In this document: in pieces, positions 7,509 through 10,891 of the stretch
How the letters are laid out: the number at the start of each line of letters is the position of its first letter
Position numbering within the stretch: the first letter of the stretch is position 1
Source: Deltaproteobacteria bacterium RBG_16_44_11
GTDB taxonomy: Bacteria; Desulfobacterota; Syntrophia; Syntrophales; Smithellaceae
NCBI GenBank assembly: GCA_001797845.1
Contig: MGQN01000020.1
Coordinates: 104,607 to 115,497 of the forward strand
Direction: 5' to 3'
Length of the DNA: 10,891 nucleotides
The notes under the pieces: generated by a model
Database searches by the model: none
Seen by the model: the letters and a program-made list of their open reading frames with translations, nothing else
What the model was told of the DNA's origin: nothing
Position numbers and translations under genes: made by a program

Positions 7509-7525
7509 TGTTGATATGTTGAATA
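7509..7525 (-). promoter_or_regulatory. Tandem DnaA-box-like sites beside the trios
   Basis: Minus-strand 9-mers ATATCAACA (7509-7517) and TATTCAACA (7517-7525) lie head to tail, sharing one base. The first differs from the perfect TTATCAACA boxes found at 8974-8993 by one base and the second by three, but both keep the CAACA core. Both point the same way, as expected for loading a DnaA filament onto the adjacent trios. Confidence 0.5.
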
Positions 7526-7533
7526 ATGCTATT

Positions 7534-7561
7534 TTTATAATAAAACTCATACTATAACCAA
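7534..7561 (-). promoter_or_regulatory. Candidate promoter for dnaN inside the origin
   Basis: On the minus strand TTGGTT (7556-7561), a 16-nt spacer and TATAAA (7534-7539) resemble a sigma70 promoter with a good -10 and a weak -35. Transcription would start near 7527 and pass through the tandem DnaA-box-like sites, giving dnaN a leader of about 95 nt. In such AT-rich DNA -10 look-alikes are common. Confidence 0.3.
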
Positions 7562-7569
7562 AAATCAAC

Positions 7570-7578
7570 TGTTGATAG
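7570..7578 (-). promoter_or_regulatory. DnaA-box-like site near the dnaA stop
   Basis: The minus strand reads CTATCAACA, one mismatch from TTATCAACA. It forms part of a small palindrome ATCAAC-T-GTTGAT (7564-7576). It has the same orientation as the sites at 7509-7525. A further near match, TAATCAACA, lies at 7603-7611 within the last dnaA codons. Confidence 0.45.
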
Positions 7579-7594
7579 CCTGATATACAGACCT

Positions 7595-8950
7595 TTATGT
7601 TTTGTTGATTAAAATATCTTCAATTTCCGAAATTAAAAATTTTAATTTAGAATCCACTTCAATTTTATTTAAAATCTTATTGGTGGCATAAATGATCGTA
7701 GAGTGGTCTCGACCGCCAATTTTCTGACCGATATCCGGAAAAGATGCATTGGTTAATTTTCTAGCCAAATACATCGCAATTTGACGCGCAAAAACAAGAT
7801 GTTTATTTTTATTATGCGCTTTTATATCGGATATTTTTACATTTAATTTTCCGGCAACAGCCTTAATGATTTCTTCAATACTAACTTCTTGGGTTCCATT
7901 TCTTTTCACCAAGTGTTTTAAAACTTCCTTTACTAAGTCCAAATCAATTTCTCTGCCTGTTAATGACGAATAGGCGCTTATTCTAACCAGGAAGCCTTCC
8001 AACTCACGAATGTTGGACTCGACACGGGAAGCGATATATTGAGCAACATTATTAGGTAGCGTAATCTGGTTTTCTTGCATCTTTTTTTCGATGATAGCAA
8101 TTTTTGTTTCAATTTCCGGCGGTTGGATATCGGCAATCAGCCCCCATTCAAAACGCGAACGTAATCTCCCTTCTAAATTGGGGATATCCTTTGGAAATTT
8201 ATCACTGGTAACAACAATTTGTTTGCCGGAATCATGAAGAGTATTAAACGTATGAAAAAATTCTTCCTGAGTTCTTTCTTTTCCCGCCAGAAAATGGATA
8301 TCATCAATCAATAAAGAGCTGATGTTGCGGTACTTTTCTCTAAATTTAGGCATCCGGTCATAGCGAATGGAGTTAATCATTTCATTCATAAATTCTTCTG
8401 CAGAAACATACATAATATTGAGTTCCGGATGAGCAGCTGCCGTGAGCAAACCTATGGCATTGAGCAAATGAGTTTTTCCTAAACCGGAACCACCATAAAT
8501 AAATAAAGGATTATAGTTTTTAGCCGGTTGTTTGGCTACAGCGATGGATGCGGCATGAGCGAACTGATTACAGGGACCGACGACAAACCGGTCAAAAGTA
8601 TAGTTATTATTTAAAGAAGAATGACTTATATTTTTCATTGCGGCAATAGCCAACTGAGCACTTTTCGGCTGTATAGGGTTCGTTAAAGAGGGCTCCACGA
8701 TCTTTTCTTTGCCTTTTGCCAGCACAAACTCAATATCTACTTCCAGACCGACAACATTTTGTAGAGACTGCTTAATAGTTGATACATAATTATCTAAAAG
8801 CCAATCTTTAAAGAATTTATTGGGAACAGTAAGTTGCACGCACTTGTCTTCCATGACTGCTATTTTGATCGGTTTTATCCACGTATCAAAATTTTGCTTA
8901 CTGAGTTTTTCCTGAATGATTTTAGTTGTTTTATCCCAAACAGATTCCAC
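7595..8950 (-). CDS. dnaA: Chromosomal replication initiator DnaA
   Basis: AAA+ ATPase that binds DnaA boxes and opens the origin. I start it at the GTG at 8950 (451 residues): AGAGG lies 7 nt upstream and the protein then begins MESVWDK, as DnaA does. The longer frame from a TTG at 8980 would begin inside the palindrome with no ribosome-binding site. Domain I holds the SKQNFDTWIKPI motif (17-28). A linker to about 110 is followed by the AAA+ domain with Walker A GGSGLGKT (153-160), Walker B LLIDDIHF (213-220), the arginine-finger region GRLRSRFEWG (R266) and sensor II NIRELEGFL (313-321). Domain IV has the helix-turn-helix with RQIAMYLARKLT and the DnaA signature GGRDHSTI (412-419). All key residues are present. 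It lies 54 nt downstream of parB and upstream of the likely oriC. Confidence 0.97.
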   Translation of the reverse strand: MESVWDKTTKIIQEKLSKQNFDTWIKPIKIAVMEDKCVQLTVPNKFFKDWLLDNYVSTIKQSLQNVVGLEVDIEFVLAKGKEKIVEPSLTNPIQPKSAQLAIAAMKNISHSSLNNNYTFDRFVVGPCNQFAHAASIAVAKQPAKNYNPLFIYGGSGLGKTHLLNAIGLLTAAAHPELNIMYVSAEEFMNEMINSIRYDRMPKFREKYRNISSLLIDDIHFLAGKERTQEEFFHTFNTLHDSGKQIVVTSDKFPKDIPNLEGRLRSRFEWGLIADIQPPEIETKIAIIEKKMQENQITLPNNVAQYIASRVESNIRELEGFLVRISAYSSLTGREIDLDLVKEVLKHLVKRNGTQEVSIEEIIKAVAGKLNVKISDIKAHNKNKHLVFARQIAMYLARKLTNASFPDIGQKIGGRDHSTIIYATNKILNKIEVDSKLKFLISEIEDILINKT

Positions 8951-8957
8951 TATTAAA

Positions 8958-8972
8958 CCTCTTATAAAGAGG
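8958..8972 (-). promoter_or_regulatory. dnaA ribosome-binding site within a small hairpin
   Basis: The minus strand reads CCTCTT (8967-8972), a 3-nt loop, then AAGAGG (8958-8963), which contains the dnaA Shine-Dalgarno AGAGG, 7 nt before the GTG. The 6-bp stem would hide the site. The CCTCTT strand is also part of the distal arm of the 42-nt palindrome, so the two structures exclude each other. Confidence 0.5.
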
Positions 8973-9004
8973 CTTATCAACAGGTGTTGATAAGCCTCTT
9001 TATA
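8963..9004. promoter_or_regulatory. Perfect 42-nt palindrome of two inverted DnaA boxes
   Basis: Arms 8963-8982 and 8985-9004 are exact reverse complements of 20 nt around the 2-nt centre GG. Each arm ends, at the centre, in a DnaA box TTATCAACA (plus strand 8974-8982, minus strand 8985-8993), followed outward by GCCTCTTTATA. The palindrome starts at the base after the parB stop codon and ends 12 nt before the dnaA GTG, so it lies in the dnaA leader. It can act as a DnaA operator, as an origin element or as an mRNA hairpin. It lacks a U run, so it is not a standard terminator. Confidence 0.85.
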
Positions 9005-9859
9005 TTATTTCAAATCATCAAGTATTAAACCAGAAAGACGGTTTAATTCATCCATGGAGGTATATCGAATTTCGATAACACCTTTTTTTGATGAGCCCTT
9101 GATTTGCACTTTAGCTATAATTTTTGCGGTCAGAGCCTTTTCCAAATCGGTCAAAAAGCGGTCTTTAGAGCCGTGTTTTTTATCAGTGGGTCTTTTTTTC
9201 ATCTTTGAAATCAAACGCTCTGTTTCCCGCACGTTTAATTCCTTATTTAAGATTACATCCAACGCCGCAATTTGTTCTTCCGTGGAAGCACACGCCAACA
9301 AACAACGAGCATGGCCTGCCGAAATCTTTTCTTCTACCAAAGCCGCTTTGATTTTGGCCGGCAGCTTTAACAACCGAATGGTGTTGCTAATTGTTGAGCG
9401 ATCCTTTCCCACACGGTTAGAAATTTCTTCCTGAGAGATATTAAATTTTTCGCTTAGCGTTACATACGCCGCCGCTTCTTCCAAAGGATTTAATTCTTCG
9501 CGTTGAATGTTTTCAATCAGCGAAATTTCCGCCGTTTCCATATCTGTTGCTTCGCGAATGACGATAGGCACATCTTTTAAGCCCGCGGCTTGAGCCGCAC
9601 GCCAACGGCGCTCGCCGGCAATAATTTCATATCCTTTGTCTGACTTGCGAACAATAATCGGCTGAATTATACCGCTCGTTTTTATGGAAGCGACAAGTTG
9701 TTTCTGCTTGCTATCATTGAAATTTTTGCGGGGTTGATAACGATTTGGCCGCAATTCTTCAATACCGCAAGAAAGAACAGGCTTTTTCTTGTCTAAATCA
9801 TTGATTAAATCGGGAAAAATGGCACCCAGCCCTTTACCTAACGCGTTTTTTTGTGCCAT
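9005..9859 (-). CDS. parB: Chromosome-partitioning protein ParB
   Basis: CTP-dependent DNA clamp that loads at parS sites, spreads along DNA and stimulates ParA to segregate origins. 284 residues, normal length. The flexible N-terminus holds LGKGLGAIFP (7-16), the ParA-activating segment. The CTP-binding ParB fold has box I RPNRYQPRKNF (37-47), GERRWRA (82-88) and ENIQRE (116-121). The helix-turn-helix runs over ISQEEISNRVGKDRSTISN (141-159). A Lys-rich linker (about 219-233) precedes the C-terminal dimerisation domain. The ATG follows the parA stop with no gap, and its GGGGGGA ribosome-binding site is formed by the last parA codons, so the two are translationally coupled. No parS site was recognised in the window. 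Confidence 0.96.
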   Translation of the reverse strand: MAQKNALGKGLGAIFPDLINDLDKKKPVLSCGIEELRPNRYQPRKNFNDSKQKQLVASIKTSGIIQPIIVRKSDKGYEIIAGERRWRAAQAAGLKDVPIVIREATDMETAEISLIENIQREELNPLEEAAAYVTLSEKFNISQEEISNRVGKDRSTISNTIRLLKLPAKIKAALVEEKISAGHARCLLACASTEEQIAALDVILNKELNVRETERLISKMKKRPTDKKHGSKDRFLTDLEKALTAKIIAKVQIKGSSKKGVIEIRYTSMDELNRLSGLILDDLK

Positions 9860-10627
9860 TTACATTCCCCCCTGAATTATTTCTTGAGCTAAATCCATAT
9901 AAGCGACTGCCCCTCGCGATTTAATATCATATAGAATAATGGGTAACCCATGGCTAGGGCTTTCTGAAAGCCTCACGTTACGCGGAATGATCGTTTTAAA
10001 AACCTTATCTCCAAAATGCTTTTTGACATCTTCGGTGACACGATGCGAAAGCAAATTTCGCGGATCGAACATTGTCAGCAAAATTCCGCCTAAAGCCAGT
10101 TCCGGATTTAATTTTGCTTTAACCAGTTTGACCGTGTTTAGCAAATATCCCAATCCTTCCATGGCAAAATATTCACATTGTAAAGGAACAATCAAAAAAT
10201 CGGCGGCAACAAGAGCATTGACTGTCATAAAACCAAGAGAAGGTGGACAGTCGATGATGATGAAGTCATACTGTCTGTCCATGGATTTTAACAGGTGGCG
10301 AAGACGTTTTTCCCTGTCTTCAAGATGGATAAACTCAACTTCAACACCGATTAAATCCTGGTTCGCGGTAATTATATCCAAATGAGGTATCGCTGTTTGG
10401 AAAATTACTCTCTCCAGCGGCTCTTTGCCGATCATTGCGTGATATAAATTTGCTTCTTGTAAGGCGCTGTTTTCTATGCCCATCCCGCTGGTGGAATTAC
10501 CCTGGGAATCGCCATCAATGAGTAAAGTTTTTTTTTCTGCGGCGGCCAGAGATGATGCCAAATTAATCGCGGTAGTTGTTTTGCCGACCCCTCCTTTTTG
10601 ATTGGCTATACATATGATTTTATTCAT
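9860..10627 (-). CDS. parA: Chromosome-partitioning ATPase ParA (Soj type)
   Basis: Deviant Walker ATPase that binds the nucleoid as an ATP dimer and is released by ParB, moving the origin region. 255 residues, a small chromosomal Soj-type ParA without the extra N-terminal DNA-binding domain of plasmid ParAs. It shows KGGVGKTT (11-18) with the signature K11 and the phosphate-binding K16, IDGDSQGNST (37-46) with D40, and Walker B FIIIDCPPS (122-130) with D126. The usual DLDPQGN is DGDSQGN here. The C-terminal half has LLTMFDPRNLLSHRV and SESPSHGLPIILYD. No good Shine-Dalgarno precedes the ATG; GGGAAG lies about 16 nt away. A run of nine A at codons 31-34 (10528-10536) is a possible slippage site. 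It sits between rsmG and parB, and its stop abuts parB. Confidence 0.97.
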   Translation of the reverse strand: MNKIICIANQKGGVGKTTTAINLASSLAAAEKKTLLIDGDSQGNSTSGMGIENSALQEANLYHAMIGKEPLERVIFQTAIPHLDIITANQDLIGVEVEFIHLEDREKRLRHLLKSMDRQYDFIIIDCPPSLGFMTVNALVAADFLIVPLQCEYFAMEGLGYLLNTVKLVKAKLNPELALGGILLTMFDPRNLLSHRVTEDVKKHFGDKVFKTIIPRNVRLSESPSHGLPIILYDIKSRGAVAYMDLAQEIIQGGM

Positions 10628-10699
10628 TATTTTTATTAGTGTCTTCCCGAGAATTCTTTGGAAAAAACTGCCGATAGAACTAACATAAAAAAGTTCTTT

Positions 10700-10891
10700 T
10701 TAGAAGGTTTTTTTGTCTTTTTTTATCTTTTTTCCGATAATAATTTTACGAGGCGAACCCAGCAAACCGGAGTTTATATTATGTTGAAATAATTCATTAA
10801 AATGATGTGCTGCTGCGCTTTTGACACAGCTTAAAAATTCGGCATCTACATCAGGGCCTTTTAAAGCAATCAATTTACCCTGCGGGGCAAG
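10700..10891 (-). CDS. rsmG: Probable 16S rRNA m7G methyltransferase RsmG (GidB), 5'-truncated by window edge
   Basis: An open frame enters from the right edge and gives 63 residues before its TAA at 10700. It starts LAPQGKLIALKGP, resembling the PGG.L.A.KG strand that follows the S-adenosylmethionine fold in RsmG. It ends LLGSPRKIIIGKK plus a Lys-rich tail (IKKDKKTF), comparable to the conserved C-terminal LP….R.LV.I.K. RsmG modifies G527 of 16S rRNA, and rsmG is the usual neighbour of parA. The catalytic core is outside the window, so another class I methyltransferase is possible; the parA context favours RsmG. Confidence 0.75.
   Translation of the reverse strand, partial: LAPQGKLIALKGPDVDAEFLSCVKSAAAHHFNELFQHNINSGLLGSPRKIIIGKKIKKDKKTF

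Larger units (their letters stand above)
7446..7594. other. Candidate oriC (dnaA–dnaN intergenic region)
   Basis: The spacer is overwhelmingly A+T, with the stretch 7446-7500 nearly free of G and C, which suits a DNA-unwinding element. Reading on the minus strand from dnaA to dnaN, the order is: a DnaA-box-like CTATCAACA (7570-7578), tandem boxes TATTCAACA and ATATCAACA (7509-7525), a trinucleotide run (7490-7504), AT-rich DNA, then the dnaN ribosome-binding site. This is the order I know from the Bacillus subtilis origin (boxes, DnaA-trios, AT-rich unwinding region, dnaN). The boxes here are imperfect and there is almost no GC-rich spacer between box and trios. Position and content make it a strong origin candidate, though sequence alone cannot prove initiation here. 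Confidence 0.65.

Noticed and set aside
8951..8980. DnaA start at TTG 8980 giving a 461-residue protein
   Set aside because: This start lies within the palindrome, has no ribosome-binding site and adds ten residues not typical of DnaA. GTG at 8950 has AGAGG upstream and yields MESVWDK.
8963..9004. The 42-nt palindrome as a parB terminator
   Set aside because: No U run follows on either strand, and two exact DnaA boxes explain the core better. Partial attenuation is not excluded.
10676..10697. Terminator between rsmG and parA
   Set aside because: AGAACT/AGTTCT gives only a weak 6-bp AT-rich stem with a 10-nt loop, and the U run comes 8 nt later. rsmG and parA are more likely co-transcribed.
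1..10891. CRISPR arrays, transposons, tRNA or rRNA genes, or a novel defence system
   Set aside because: I saw no regular spaced repeats, transposase motifs, cloverleaf-like stretches or accessory gene cassettes. All genes are housekeeping replication, segregation and RNA-ligase functions.

Overview
This is a chromosomal replication-origin neighbourhood from a bacterium. Every gene I can support lies on the minus strand, so transcription runs from high to low coordinates: rsmG 3' end, parA, parB, dnaA, dnaN, gyrB, gyrA, then a terminator and a separate archease–rtcB pair running off the left edge. Protein-level hints (GyrB of 801 residues with the long Gram-negative-type insertion, a DnaA starting ESVWDK, an RtcB–archease pair, moderate GC) suggest a Gram-negative lineage, perhaps Desulfobacterota/Syntrophales-like. 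This is an impression from memory of the families, not a search result.

Layout. 1-687: rtcB (RNA ligase), C-terminus cut by the window. 680-1096: archease, overlapping rtcB by 8 nt. 1097-1349: non-coding, with a candidate leaderless promoter for archease, a GTCATTCCGG/CCGGAATCC-type inverted repeat and a strong intrinsic terminator closing the gyrA operon. 1350-3821 gyrA and 3891-6296 gyrB, separated by 69 nt rich in overlapping inverted repeats. 6324-7433 dnaN. 7434-7594: very AT-rich spacer with DnaA-box-like 9-mers and a DnaA-trio-like run, the best oriC candidate. 7595-8950 dnaA (GTG start). 8951-9004: short spacer almost filled by a perfect 42-nt palindrome made of two inverted TTATCAACA boxes. 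9005-9859 parB and 9860-10627 parA, directly abutting. 10700-10891: probable rsmG C-terminus.

How it works together. DnaA would open the origin in the dnaA–dnaN gap, DnaN clamps the polymerase, gyrase removes supercoils ahead of the forks, and ParA/ParB segregate the duplicated origins. The DnaA-box palindrome in the dnaA leader suggests autoregulation, a second half of a bipartite origin, or both. RtcB/archease form an unrelated RNA ligation/repair unit.

The genes belong to well-known families. The unusual parts are in the spacers: the 42-nt palindrome with a mutually exclusive hairpin over the dnaA ribosome-binding site, the DnaA-trio-like origin, and the possible pseudoknot between gyrB and gyrA. 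The arrangement is also notable: parAB is co-directional with and directly upstream of dnaA, and recF is missing between dnaN and gyrB.
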